A stretch of DNA of 64,000 nucleotides from CBDCVD01 sp965224015 (GTDB taxonomy: Bacteria; Pseudomonadota; Alphaproteobacteria; Rhizobiales; CBDCVD01): NCBI GenBank assembly GCA_965224015.1, contig OZ245032.1, positions 1,674,001 to 1,738,000 on the forward strand, read 5' to 3'. A program made the position numbers and the translations under genes. Within the stretch, counting starts at the first letter, position 1. Each line of letters begins with the position of its first letter. This document shows positions 25,249 through 33,594 of this stretch, one piece after another. The notes under the pieces were generated by a model. That model saw only the letters and a program-made list of their open reading frames with translations. It was not told the DNA's origin and did no database searches.

Positions 25249-25717
25249 TTTGACCTCCAATAAACCCCAAATTCTGCGTTGAGGGGCATGGGTTTCACAT
25301 TGGTTCAACGAATGGCCGTTGTGGCCCCGATAACCGCGATGGCACCGTATTGACTAACCCTCAACACCGCACCGTTGTGGATGCCGCAAGCGGCGTATTC
25401 ATATCGGCCTTATCAACCGAAACGAAAATTCTGGGGCCTGGCTTTGGCGCTACGAACAGTCCTTTGAACAAGGCTTTGCCCAATCCCGGCTACAAACCAG
25501 CCGAAGCGTAAAGCCCTGGCTGCAGCCCCAATCCCCGACTGATTGCCTTTAAACGCAACAAACACGACCGTGTGCGAAATACCCTCATAGATTGTATTTT
25601 CTGACAGCGAAATTCTGACTTTACTCAACCGGGAAAAGTCAAAATGCTTATAGTACCAATGAATTGGCCGACTTTGGGTCGCTGTCAACGTCGCGATGCG
25701 CAATTCAGGCAACACAC
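25249..25717. other. Porin upstream region
   Basis: About 470 bases with no supported gene. It should contain the porin promoter and a long leader. One 100-codon minus-strand frame (25413-25715) has no recognisable motif and is not called. Confidence 0.5.
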
Positions 25718-25740
25718 ATAGCGAGAATTATTCTCGCTAT
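25718..25740. promoter_or_regulatory. Perfect 10-bp inverted repeat, operator candidate
   Basis: ATAGCGAGAA, TTA, TTCTCGCTAT. The core AGAA-N3-TTCT resembles the Irr/ICE box of rhizobial iron regulation, though the flanks differ. No T tract follows, so a terminator is unlikely. It stands 470 bases upstream of the porin and 270 bases from the phoB remnant. Confidence 0.35.
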
Positions 25741-25989
25741 AGTGGCTACCATAGCAATCTAGAACGGCAGATCAATAAAAATCTACCAACTTTCCACGAT
25801 GAGACACCTTTTTCGGCGCCGCTGTTGCAGTTTTGTCACGCTTTTGTAAAGGTTGATTAACCTTAAAGGCGGGTTAAAGGACGCTGAAAGGCCGGTCAGG
25901 GGGATGGCTTCGACCCGTAAACCCCGCATGTTTTCGCGCTTTTTGGCGCTCCGGTTGGAGCGTTTGCGGCGCTTGCGGCGTTTTTTGGG

Positions 25990-26110
25990 TTGGTGTTGCG
26001 CCGGATGTGGGTAACGCGCATTAATACCATAGCCGACGCCGCGTATTGTGCGAATCGGATTCGCCATTTGGCTGCGGTTCAGCGCCCGGCGCGGCCAGGA
26101 CTCACAGCGC
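25990..26110 (-). pseudogene. phoB: phoB remnant: only the C-terminal end of the response regulator
   Basis: Directly after the phoU TAG, the minus strand reads WPRRALNRSQMANPIRTIRG then VGYG. This matches the last part of the OmpR/PhoB winged-helix domain (LRRALN..IRTVRG.GY). The receiver domain and most of the DNA-binding domain, about 200 codons, are missing. In relatives phoB follows phoU in the pst operon, so an internal deletion here is the simplest reading. A basic tail runs on to 25783 and is probably not coding. The exact left boundary is uncertain. Confidence 0.75.
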
Positions 26111-26824
26111 CTATTGGCTGTCCGTCACGGAAATGGCCTCGGTCTGTTTAGGCCTCTCGTCGCCAAGTTGTTCGCCCGTTACCAGATAGTGCACCGTCTC
26201 GGCAATATTGGTGGCATGATCCCCAATGCGCTCCAGGTTTTTGGCGCAGAACAACAAATGCGTACTATGGCCGATATAGCGCGGGTCTTCCATCATATAG
26301 GTCAAAAGCTCACGAAACATGGAGTTGTAAAGATGATCAATTTCCTCATCCGCCTCCCAAACTTGAAGCGCAAGGTCTACATCGTGACCGGTATAGCTGT
26401 CGAGAACCTGGCCAAGCTGTCCCATGGTCAGACTGGACATGTGCTTGAGCCCCTGAAACAGACGCTTGGAAAACGCCTCACCCTCAATCGCCAGGGTGCG
26501 CTTGGCTATGTTCTTGGCCAGATCCCCAATGCGCTCCAGATCAGACGAAACACGAAACGCGGCAACAATCGCACGCAGATCCTGCGCCATGGGTTGGCGC
26601 TTGGCGATCATCAGTATGGCGTTGTCCTCAATCGCGCGCTCCAAATCGTCAAGCTCACGATCAATATCAATGACGGTCTGCGCCAATACCGGATGACTTG
26701 ACAACAGCGCTTTGACACTGTCCGCCACCATGTGCTCGGCAATGCCCCCCATCTCGGCGATCATCTGTGTGAGTTGCTTAAGTTCCTCATCAAAAGAAGA
26801 GACAATATGCTCATTTATGGCCAT
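26111..26824 (-). CDS. phoU: Phosphate transport accessory regulator
   Basis: A cytoplasmic helical protein that links PstSCAB activity to PhoR and restrains phosphate uptake. Its 237 residues contain two PhoU repeats with the metal-cluster acidic motifs, such as DLERIGDLAKNIAKR and NLERIGDHATNIAE. It is the last intact gene of pstS-pstC-pstA-pstB-phoU. It is separated from pstB by about 440 bases of nested repeats (26885-27261), which could reduce co-transcription. Confidence 0.96.
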   Translation of the reverse strand: MAINEHIVSSFDEELKQLTQMIAEMGGIAEHMVADSVKALLSSHPVLAQTVIDIDRELDDLERAIEDNAILMIAKRQPMAQDLRAIVAAFRVSSDLERIGDLAKNIAKRTLAIEGEAFSKRLFQGLKHMSSLTMGQLGQVLDSYTGHDVDLALQVWEADEEIDHLYNSMFRELLTYMMEDPRYIGHSTHLLFCAKNLERIGDHATNIAETVHYLVTGEQLGDERPKQTEAISVTDSQ

Positions 26825-26884
26825 TGAGGGTTCCGTCTGTTCTGTTCGGTTCTGTTCGGTTTTGTCCCTGAAGGCTCAGGCTCT

Positions 26885-27261
26885 ATACCAAGGGTCTTTA
26901 ACAATGACTCATGGCTTAGAGCGTATCAGGTTTTAATAGAATCAATTCTGTTTCTCGATTGGCGAGGCGATCCACGTTCAAGGCGATCGAAGAGCGATGT
27001 TTATCCATCTCTCGAGAGCGGCTTGGGCGTGGGCGTTGCGCCAATCGGAAACCCGAAGGGACGGGCGCTTTTGCGCCAATATGGACCTTAAGCCTCTTGC
27101 AAATAGCCCCACTATATCCTGCGAGACTTAAGGCCCATCTTGTCGCAAAATCGCTCCGTCAGAATGGTTCTATTAAAACCTGATACGCTCTAGCGTCAAG
27201 CAAGTATGTTATCAAGGCCGTACACCAGTCAGCGTGTCTATAAAGCCAATACCGCTGGTAT
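26885..27261 (+). repeat. R1 element interrupted by an R2 element
   Basis: R1 bases 1-34 lie at 26885-26918 and the remaining 69 at 27193-27261, together the standard 103. The break falls in GGCTTA|GCGTCAAG. R2 occupies the gap with TA repeated on each side. The right end of R1 abuts the TAA stop of pstB. Confidence 0.95.
26919..27190 (+). mobile_element. R2 MITE, 272 bp, with TA target duplication
   Basis: Inverted ends GAGCGTATCAGGTTTTAATA and TATTAAAACCTGATACGCTC, flanked by TA at 26917 and 27191. It carries no transposase. The interior matches the copy at 34458 almost base for base. The TA duplication is typical of IS630/mariner-type and some IS5-type transposition. The autonomous partner is not in this window. 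Confidence 0.92.
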
Positions 27262-28187
27262 TACCCGAATCGTCCGGTAATATAGTCCTGGGTTCGCTGA
27301 TCTTTGGGATTGGTGAAAATATCGTCGGTCGCCCCCTCCTCAACGAGAATACCCAAATGGAAAAACGCGGTTTTCTGGCTAACCCGCGCCGCCTGTTGCA
27401 TGGAGTGGGTCACGATGGCGATCGTATAGTTTTCGCGCAACTCATCGATCAGTTCCTCGATCCTGGCGGTAGCGATCGGATCAAGGGCCGAGCACGGCTC
27501 GTCCATCAGGATCACTTCCGGGCTGACAGCAATCGCCCGGGCGATGCAAAGACGCTGCTGCTGCCCTCCGGACAGGCCCGTCCCCGGGGTATCAAGGCGA
27601 TCCTTGACTTCCGCAAAAAGGCCCGCCTTTTGTAAACTCGTGGCAACGATGGCCTCAAGGTCCGATCGGGTTCTGGCAAGCCCATGGATGCGCGGGCCAT
27701 AGGCCACGTTTTCAAATATCGACTTGGGAAACGGGTTCGGCTTTTGAAACACCATGCCAACGCGCGCGCGCAGCTCAACCACATCAACCTCGGGCGCGTA
27801 TATGTCCTGATCATCAAGGCGAATGTCACCGCTGACCCGGCATATGTCGATGGTGTCGTTCATGCGGTTCAGGCAACGCAGATACGTCGACTTGCCGCAT
27901 CCCGACGGGCCGATCAGGGCCGTGACCGCATTGACGGGAATATCCAGGCTAACGTCAAACATCGCCTGCTTGTCGCCATAGAACACATCGACGTTCCGAC
28001 CCCTCATTTTGGTCGGGTTGTCGTGCGCAGACGGCTTTACCCGGGCGACATCCAAATCATCGTCCAACACATCCGAATCCGTGGTCAACCCATGCTGTCC
28101 TTCGCGGGTTCCCGCCGTGATAGCCGGATCGTCTTTCAAGTCCGTCTCTATACCCATATTCATATCAGCACGACTCTCTTGTGTCAC
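27261..28187 (-). CDS. pstB: Phosphate ABC transporter ATPase
   Basis: ATPase of the high-affinity phosphate importer. Walker A is GPSGCGKSTYLRCLNRMND, a PstB hallmark. The signature is LSGGQQQRLCIARAIA, Walker B VILMDEPCSALDP, and the H-loop VTHSMQQAARVS. The core starts at KMRGRNVDVFYGD, so the N-terminus carries about 55 extra acidic residues. I chose GTG 28187, with AGGTGG upstream, which overlaps the pstA end; ATG 28163 is an alternative. The gene overlaps pstA by a few bases, so they are coupled. Confidence 0.95.
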   Translation of the reverse strand: MTQESRADMNMGIETDLKDDPAITAGTREGQHGLTTDSDVLDDDLDVARVKPSAHDNPTKMRGRNVDVFYGDKQAMFDVSLDIPVNAVTALIGPSGCGKSTYLRCLNRMNDTIDICRVSGDIRLDDQDIYAPEVDVVELRARVGMVFQKPNPFPKSIFENVAYGPRIHGLARTRSDLEAIVATSLQKAGLFAEVKDRLDTPGTGLSGGQQQRLCIARAIAVSPEVILMDEPCSALDPIATARIEELIDELRENYTIAIVTHSMQQAARVSQKTAFFHLGILVEEGATDDIFTNPKDQRTQDYITGRFG

Positions 28188-28191
28188 GCGC

Positions 28192-30045
28192 TCACCACCT
28201 GCGCTCGAACTGTTTGCGCAGTATAATAGCAATCGCGTTCATGAAGATCAAAAACCCAAGCAGCACCATGATGGCAGCGGCGGTTTTTTGTCGAAATGCA
28301 GGTTCCGGGAAATCCGCCCACATGTAGATTTGCACCGGAAGAACCGTTGCCGCATCCGTGATGCCTGAGGGAATATCAACGATAAAAGCCACCATTCCGA
28401 TCATCAACAGAGGCGCGGTTTCCCCAAGCGCCTGCGCCATCCCGATTATGGTGCCGGTTAAAATACCCGGCATGGCCGGCGGCAACACGTGATGCAACAC
28501 CGTCTGAAGGCGCGAGGCACCGACGCCAAGAGCCGCCTCGCGAATGGAGGGGGGCACGGCACGAAGGGCGGTACGTGAGGCAATGATGATGGTCGGCAGG
28601 GTCATCAACGCCAAAACAAGTCCCCCCACCAGCGGCGCCGAGCGCGGCATGTGCATAACGTTGAGAAAGATCGCCACCCCCAAAAGGCCGAACACGATCG
28701 ATGGTACCGCCGCCAGATTGTTGATGTTCACTTCAATAAGATCGGTCCAACGGTTTTTCGGTGCGAATTCCTGCAAATAAATGGCCGCCGCCAGCCCCAT
28801 GGGAAACGCAATAATCAGCGTTACCAACATGGTGAAAAACGACCCCACGACTGCCCCCCAAATGCCGGCAAGCTCCGGCTCGCGGCTCGCCCCGGACGTG
28901 AAAAACAAGGCGTTCATGCGCCGCTCCACCAGCCCTTGTGCACGCAGGCGGTCAAGAAGAACAATCTCTCTGTCCGAAAACTTGCGGTTGGCTTCAGGCA
29001 CCGAGAACCGCTCCAGCCGCCAGCTTCCCGGGGGCGCCTCCTGTGTATTCAAAAGCGGAATGATGACATCGCCCTTAATAGCCGTCGCATCAATCTCCTT
29101 TATTTTGACCGCGCCACCATTAATGTGCAGAATGAATGACGCCATGGCACTGGAGAGAGCCTCTCGAGCGTTGTCCGCGCTTGCACGCTGCGCATAGCCC
29201 TGGGCTTCCAGATAAAGTCTTTCACGTTGCGCCCTTGCCGCCGATAAGCGCGTGTCGGTTTGCGCAAGGCGCTCCTTGAGGCGCACATGCGTCTCGCCGT
29301 TAGTTGGCGCCTTCGTCAGTTGCGCGGCGATCGTCGCGCGCTGACTTTCATAAGCCGCGATCGCCTTTTGGGTTTGATCTGCCTCGCGGCGCACGTTTGC
29401 AGCGCTCTCGCGCAACCGCGCTTTAACCTGGCGCAAGATGCCAACAAAATCATTGGACGTCGATAAGACAGTAATTTCGTTTTCGGCCGCACTGGGAGAC
29501 GCAATGCCGGCAACAGGGATTTCCGTCTTGCTGGTGATTTGATTTTTAAGATAAAGATCGGCAAAATCGGAAACGGGAATAGCGGCACTTCCCGCAGCGA
29601 TAACTTCGTCGGTATTGGCAGCAATCTCCCTTTGCAATTGAATGTCAGAGGCCGCTGATAACAGGCCCCGGGTCAGGCGCCGCTCGGAACGGCTGGTGGC
29701 AAACGGAAAAATACTCTCAAGGCCATCGGCAACAAGCTTGCGGTAGCGGATAGCGGACAGCGCCTCTTTACGGGCGGCGGGGCCTGCCGACGCAAGGTGC
29801 CCGGGCAAGGGTGTGGGTAAGCGCACGTAGTGGTAGGTGAACGCGGCGCTTCCTTCCCAGACAATTGAGGCCAGCAGCGCGATCAAAAACAGTACCGATA
29901 CCATGATCGCCCCAAGGCCGAGGTATTTGAACCGGCGTTCCAACCTGTAACGCCTGGACAGGCGCTTTTTGGCATCACGCGAGGTGTGCAGGTCACCGGC
30001 GTGGCGCGCATTTGCCGCTAAGGCAACGGCCTTGGCCTTGGTCAT
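28192..30045 (-). CDS. pstA: Phosphate ABC transporter permease PstA, with long coiled-coil insert
   Basis: Inner-membrane permease. One helix lies at about residues 44-66. A large extracytoplasmic segment runs to about residue 390. The conserved permease core follows, with the EAA-type loop REAALGVGASRLQTVLHHVLPPAMPG and further helices. At 617 residues it is far longer than enterobacterial PstA (about 300) and longer than the alphaproteobacterial form with its DUF3333 domain. The excess is a heptad-rich stretch at about residues 205-290 (KARLRESAANVRREADQTQ, then RLKERLAQTDTRLSAARAQR), which looks like a coiled-coil hairpin. Confidence 0.93.
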   Translation of the reverse strand: MTKAKAVALAANARHAGDLHTSRDAKKRLSRRYRLERRFKYLGLGAIMVSVLFLIALLASIVWEGSAAFTYHYVRLPTPLPGHLASAGPAARKEALSAIRYRKLVADGLESIFPFATSRSERRLTRGLLSAASDIQLQREIAANTDEVIAAGSAAIPVSDFADLYLKNQITSKTEIPVAGIASPSAAENEITVLSTSNDFVGILRQVKARLRESAANVRREADQTQKAIAAYESQRATIAAQLTKAPTNGETHVRLKERLAQTDTRLSAARAQRERLYLEAQGYAQRASADNAREALSSAMASFILHINGGAVKIKEIDATAIKGDVIIPLLNTQEAPPGSWRLERFSVPEANRKFSDREIVLLDRLRAQGLVERRMNALFFTSGASREPELAGIWGAVVGSFFTMLVTLIIAFPMGLAAAIYLQEFAPKNRWTDLIEVNINNLAAVPSIVFGLLGVAIFLNVMHMPRSAPLVGGLVLALMTLPTIIIASRTALRAVPPSIREAALGVGASRLQTVLHHVLPPAMPGILTGTIIGMAQALGETAPLLMIGMVAFIVDIPSGITDAATVLPVQIYMWADFPEPAFRQKTAAAIMVLLGFLIFMNAIAIILRKQFERRW

Positions 30046-30085
30046 TGCCGCTCACCCCTGCTCATCTGGTCAACCCTGGTAAACA

Positions 30086-31519
30086 TCAATCATACTGCTC
30101 CCGGTACCTTTGCACGATACGCAAGGCAATAACGTTCAGCGTTAAAGTGATGCAGAAAAGCACCAGACCAAGAGCAAAGGCCGCCAGGGTCTTGGCACTG
30201 TCAAACTCCTGGTCACCAACAAGCAAGGTCACAATCTGTACCGTCACCGTGGTGACCGCCTCGAGGGGATTAATGGTCAGGTTAGCCGCAAGACCCGCCG
30301 CCATAACAACGATCATTGTCTCACCGATGGCCCGGCTGATGGCAAGCATCAGCGCGGAGACAATCCCCGGCAAGGCTGCCGGCAAAATCACTTTGCGAAT
30401 GGTTTCCGAGTGGGTGGCACCAAGGCCGGCGGACCCATCACGCAGAGATTGCGGAACCGCATTGATCACGTCGTCCGACAGGGACGACACGAAGGGAATA
30501 ATCATAATGCCCATCACGACCCCTGCCGCCAGGGCGCTTTCAGAGGCAACGCTCAGACCGAGGCTCTCGCCAAATCCACGGATTTTTGGGGCCACCGTCA
30601 GGGCGGCGAAAAAGCCATAAACCACTGTGGGAATGCCGGCCAGGATTTCCAGCAAAGGCTTGGCAATGGCGCGAAGTCTGGCGCTGGCATATTCGGACAG
30701 ATAGATCGCCGAAAAAAGTCCAATCGGTGCGGCGATGGCGATCGCAATCGCCGTAATCAGCAGTGTACCCGCCAGTAGAGGAACGGCACCAAAGGAACCG
30801 GAGCTGCCAACCTGATCAGCGCGCAGGGCGGTTTGCGGGTTCCAGTTGAGACCAAATAGAAAATCGAAAAACGGGACCTTTTGGAAAAAGCGCAGCGATT
30901 CGAAAATCAGGGATAGAACAATCCCCACCGTGGTTAAAATAGCCACCGCGGAGCAGGCGATCAGCGCCACCATAACCGCGCGCTCGACAAAGTGGCGGGC
31001 GCGAAGGCGCGGATTGATTTGACGAAAACCGTAAATAAAACCGGCCAGGCCCACCAGTCCGGCAATCCCCAGGGCTACGATTGCTGTCGTGGTGGCGATG
31101 CGGCGATGTTTACGCGCTGTTTCTATTTTGGTTAATGAGAGATCCGGAACAACAACCCGCTCCGCAACCAATTGCTGCTTGATGACGTCAACGAAGGCCT
31201 GCAAATCGGCACCGCTTTGCGATAGACGACGAATATCGCGAACATAAGCCTCACGCTCAGGCAAATCAAAGGTCATCAATTGGTCATTTGATAGGGCGCG
31301 CGCATCAATAAACCGAGGGCCGATGATAGCAAAGCCGAGTAAGATAATCAGCGCCGGCACCACGGTGATGATGGCAAGATAGGCGCCGTGATAGGCCGGC
31401 CGTGAATGCAGGGCGCTGAGCTCTCCTGATACCACGGCACGAGCGCGGGCAAGGCCCAGAAAGTAAAGCCCGATCGTCGCAACCGCGAGGGTGAGGAAAC
31501 TCAACGCCTGCACAAACAC
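30086..31519 (-). CDS. pstC: Phosphate ABC transporter permease PstC
   Basis: Pairs with PstA to form the phosphate channel. Its 477 residues include an N-terminal extension of about 190 residues with two to three helices and a periplasmic loop, as in other alphaproteobacterial PstC proteins. The permease core has YLSEYASARLRAIAKPLLE, GIPTVVYGFFAALTVAP and SLRDGSAGLGATHSETIRKV. It lies 9 bases after pstS and 40 before pstA, in one operon. Confidence 0.95.
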   Translation of the reverse strand: MFVQALSFLTLAVATIGLYFLGLARARAVVSGELSALHSRPAYHGAYLAIITVVPALIILLGFAIIGPRFIDARALSNDQLMTFDLPEREAYVRDIRRLSQSGADLQAFVDVIKQQLVAERVVVPDLSLTKIETARKHRRIATTTAIVALGIAGLVGLAGFIYGFRQINPRLRARHFVERAVMVALIACSAVAILTTVGIVLSLIFESLRFFQKVPFFDFLFGLNWNPQTALRADQVGSSGSFGAVPLLAGTLLITAIAIAIAAPIGLFSAIYLSEYASARLRAIAKPLLEILAGIPTVVYGFFAALTVAPKIRGFGESLGLSVASESALAAGVVMGIMIIPFVSSLSDDVINAVPQSLRDGSAGLGATHSETIRKVILPAALPGIVSALMLAISRAIGETMIVVMAAGLAANLTINPLEAVTTVTVQIVTLLVGDQEFDSAKTLAAFALGLVLFCITLTLNVIALRIVQRYREQYD

Positions 31520-31528
31520 TACCTTTGA

Positions 31529-32662
31529 TTACATGACCAGTGGCTCCAGGGCGTTGGCGGATTGCCCGGACTTCTCCCGCTCCGCCTCAGGCAACGGAAT
31601 GAGCCCTTTTTCAGACAGATAACCGTCATCTCCCCAGGCATCCTCACTGGTAAACTCGGCAAGAAACTCGGCGATCCCGGGAATGACACCAACGTGCTCC
31701 TTCTTGACATAGAAATAGAGAGACCGTGAAACAGGATAGTCTCCAGACGATATGGCATCAAAGGTGGGCACCGTTCCGGTAATTTCCGCGCCCTGGATTT
31801 TGTCCGCGTTCTGGTCAAGAAACGAAAAGCCAAAAATGCCAAGGGCGTTGGGGTTGGCCTCAAGCTTTTGCACGATCAGGTTGTCATTCTCTCCGGCCTC
31901 GACAAAAACACCGTCCTCACGAATACCGTGAGCAATAGCCTGGAATAGTTTCTTGCCGCTCATGATCTTGCCGTCGTTCATGATCATATTGCCGCCAAGC
32001 CCCAGATCAGCGGCGATCTGTTTGACCATATCAGCATTTTCAGCGCCGCGCAGTGCTTTTAAGCCCGCAAAACCATTGGCCCCGGCTTCCATGGCCAGTT
32101 CCACAAACGCATCCCGCGTACCCGAAGTCGGGGGCGGGCCGAGAACTTCGATTTTTGTATCCGGCAGGCTCGGGTCAATCTGCGACCACCTGACGTATGG
32201 ATTGCTCACAAGCTTGCCATCGGCCCCTGGAACCTGAGCGGCAAGGGCCTGGAAAACCTGCATCAGGGTCAGCTTAAACACCGGGGCGCGCCTGGAATTG
32301 GCGAGCACAATGCCGTCAAAACCCACCTTGACTTCAACGGGGGTTACGCCGTTTTTCCTGCACGTTGTGTATTCACTCATCTTGATGCGGCGAGAGGCAT
32401 TGGTCATATCGGGAGTGCGCTCTCCAAGCCCTGAACAAAAGAGTTTCATACCACCGCCGGTACCTGTCGATTCGACAACCGGTGTCCTGAAAGCGGTGCG
32501 TTGTCCGAACTGTTCGGCAACCGCGGTGGAAAAGGGAAAAACGGTCGACGAGCCGACAATCTGAATTTGATCGCGGGCCAAGGCGGGATTAGCGGCGAGA
32601 ACACCAAACACAACCGCAGCGCCGATGGTGGTGGATTTTAAGAATAACGTCTGACTGGACAT
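31529..32662 (-). CDS. pstS: Periplasmic phosphate-binding protein
   Basis: 377 residues with a Sec signal (KSTTIGAAVVFGVLAANPALA, cut before RDQIQ). The phosphate-binding loops are GSSTVFPFS near the mature N-terminus, STGTGGGMKLFCSG, and PTSGTRDAFVELAM. The motifs fit the PstS/PtrX-type family. It heads the pst operon. I found no clear Pho box in the 190 bases upstream, which are largely repeat fragments. phoR does not precede it. Confidence 0.94.
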   Translation of the reverse strand: MSSQTLFLKSTTIGAAVVFGVLAANPALARDQIQIVGSSTVFPFSTAVAEQFGQRTAFRTPVVESTGTGGGMKLFCSGLGERTPDMTNASRRIKMSEYTTCRKNGVTPVEVKVGFDGIVLANSRRAPVFKLTLMQVFQALAAQVPGADGKLVSNPYVRWSQIDPSLPDTKIEVLGPPPTSGTRDAFVELAMEAGANGFAGLKALRGAENADMVKQIAADLGLGGNMIMNDGKIMSGKKLFQAIAHGIREDGVFVEAGENDNLIVQKLEANPNALGIFGFSFLDQNADKIQGAEITGTVPTFDAISSGDYPVSRSLYFYVKKEHVGVIPGIAEFLAEFTSEDAWGDDGYLSEKGLIPLPEAEREKSGQSANALEPLVM

Positions 32663-32708
32663 CGTTAATCTCCGAGTTCATCTCTGAATTTGCCGGGATT
32701 TGAATTTA

Positions 32709-32814
32709 ATACCAGCGGTATTGGCTTTAATATACACGCCGACGCTATAGCGTGTCATGTCTTAATAGATAGGCCCGTAAGTCAGCGTGTACAAAAAGTC
32801 AATACCGCTGGTAT
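32709..32814. repeat. Two opposed R1 halves around an R2 scrap
   Basis: 32709-32743 is an R1 right end in reverse (ATACCAGCGGTATTGGC). An R2-like end follows at about 32751 (AGCGTGTCATGTCTTAATAG). 32780-32814 is an R1 right end in forward orientation (AATACCGCTGGTAT). The arrangement is a rearranged remnant between pstS and the MAPEG gene. Confidence 0.75.
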
Positions 32815-32851
32815 GCTGGTATCAGAACCTCACAGCAAAAGAAAGCTCACT

Positions 32852-33280
32852 ATGATGGAATACGCCGCCTCTTACAAACTTGCCCTCCTGTCCCTGACGC
32901 TGTTGGCCTTCATGATCCCGATGCAAGGATTTGTGGCCATCTTTCTTAAGTCCGTAAAAGGCGACACGCCTCCTGGGCAAACCCCGCTCGGCGATCACCG
33001 GGACCGCAAGGTGCGTGCGGAACGGGCTCACCTGAACTCGGTTGAGAACTTCAGCCCTTTTGCCGCCGCCCTGATTGTCGCTATTCTCGCGGGTGCCATG
33101 CCATGGCTTGTCAACCTCCTGGCCGCGACCTATGTCATAAGCCGCATGGCCCACTGGGTGATTTATTTCAATGCAATCGGCAAACACGAGGGCGGCCCAC
33201 GCACACTTGTGTTTATTTTGGGCTGGGGGATCAGTTTGGGGCTTGCCGTCCTGGCGTTTGCGACCGTGTTGACATCATAG
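32852..33280 (+). CDS. MAPEG-family membrane protein
   Basis: A 142-residue integral membrane protein with four hydrophobic segments. The family motif region reads RAERAHLNSVENFSPFAAAL (E-R-x-x-N-x-x-E), the glutathione-binding signature of membrane-associated eicosanoid and glutathione proteins. Bacterial members are glutathione transferase-like with unknown substrates. ATG 32852 and ATG 32855 are adjacent alternatives. The longer upstream frame is R1/R2 sequence. Its TAG stop directly precedes an R3 element. Confidence 0.85.
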   Translation: MMEYAASYKLALLSLTLLAFMIPMQGFVAIFLKSVKGDTPPGQTPLGDHRDRKVRAERAHLNSVENFSPFAAALIVAILAGAMPWLVNLLAATYVISRMAHWVIYFNAIGKHEGGPRTLVFILGWGISLGLAVLAFATVLTS

Positions 33281-33572
33281 CAATAACCCCCGTTATGGAT
33301 AGGGACTTTTTTTTATGTTTTATCGGTTCATGTCCATACAAAGGCGGATTCAGCCATTTATCTGATCATGAGCCCTAACCGGCGGCTGCGGTGTGTCAAG
33401 GGTTTAAGAACCGCCAAAGGCGGCGCTTGAGCAGCCCTTGACACACAGCAAAGCCGCCGGAAAAAAGCAATGATCAGATAAATGGCTTCGCGAGGCTGAA
33501 AAAGAATAGAGAGGCCACTGTCCGAGGCCCCAGTTTTGTCTTTCTCTTATCCGGAACCGGGGCTATTGTTGC
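33280..33572 (+). repeat. R3 element, second full copy
   Basis: GCAATAACCCCCGTTATGG to CCGGGGCTATTGTTGC, collinear with 4739-5033, including the 18-bp arms AGCCATTTATCTGATCAT and their complement. The promoter-like right end is altered here (TTATCC in place of TTGACC). Confidence 0.85.
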
Positions 33573-33594
33573 AATTTAAACGCCTGACGCGCTA

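Noticed and set aside
25413..25715. 100-codon minus-strand frame upstream of the porin
   Set aside because: No motif, no Shine-Dalgarno, mixed composition; more likely a porin leader region.
26959..27183. Shared 74-99 codon frames in the two R2 copies (also 34424-34723), ending LRQNGSIKT
   Set aside because: They lie within a non-autonomous repeat, lack transposase motifs, and the frame continues beyond the repeat in one copy. They are conserved because the DNA is duplicated, not the protein.
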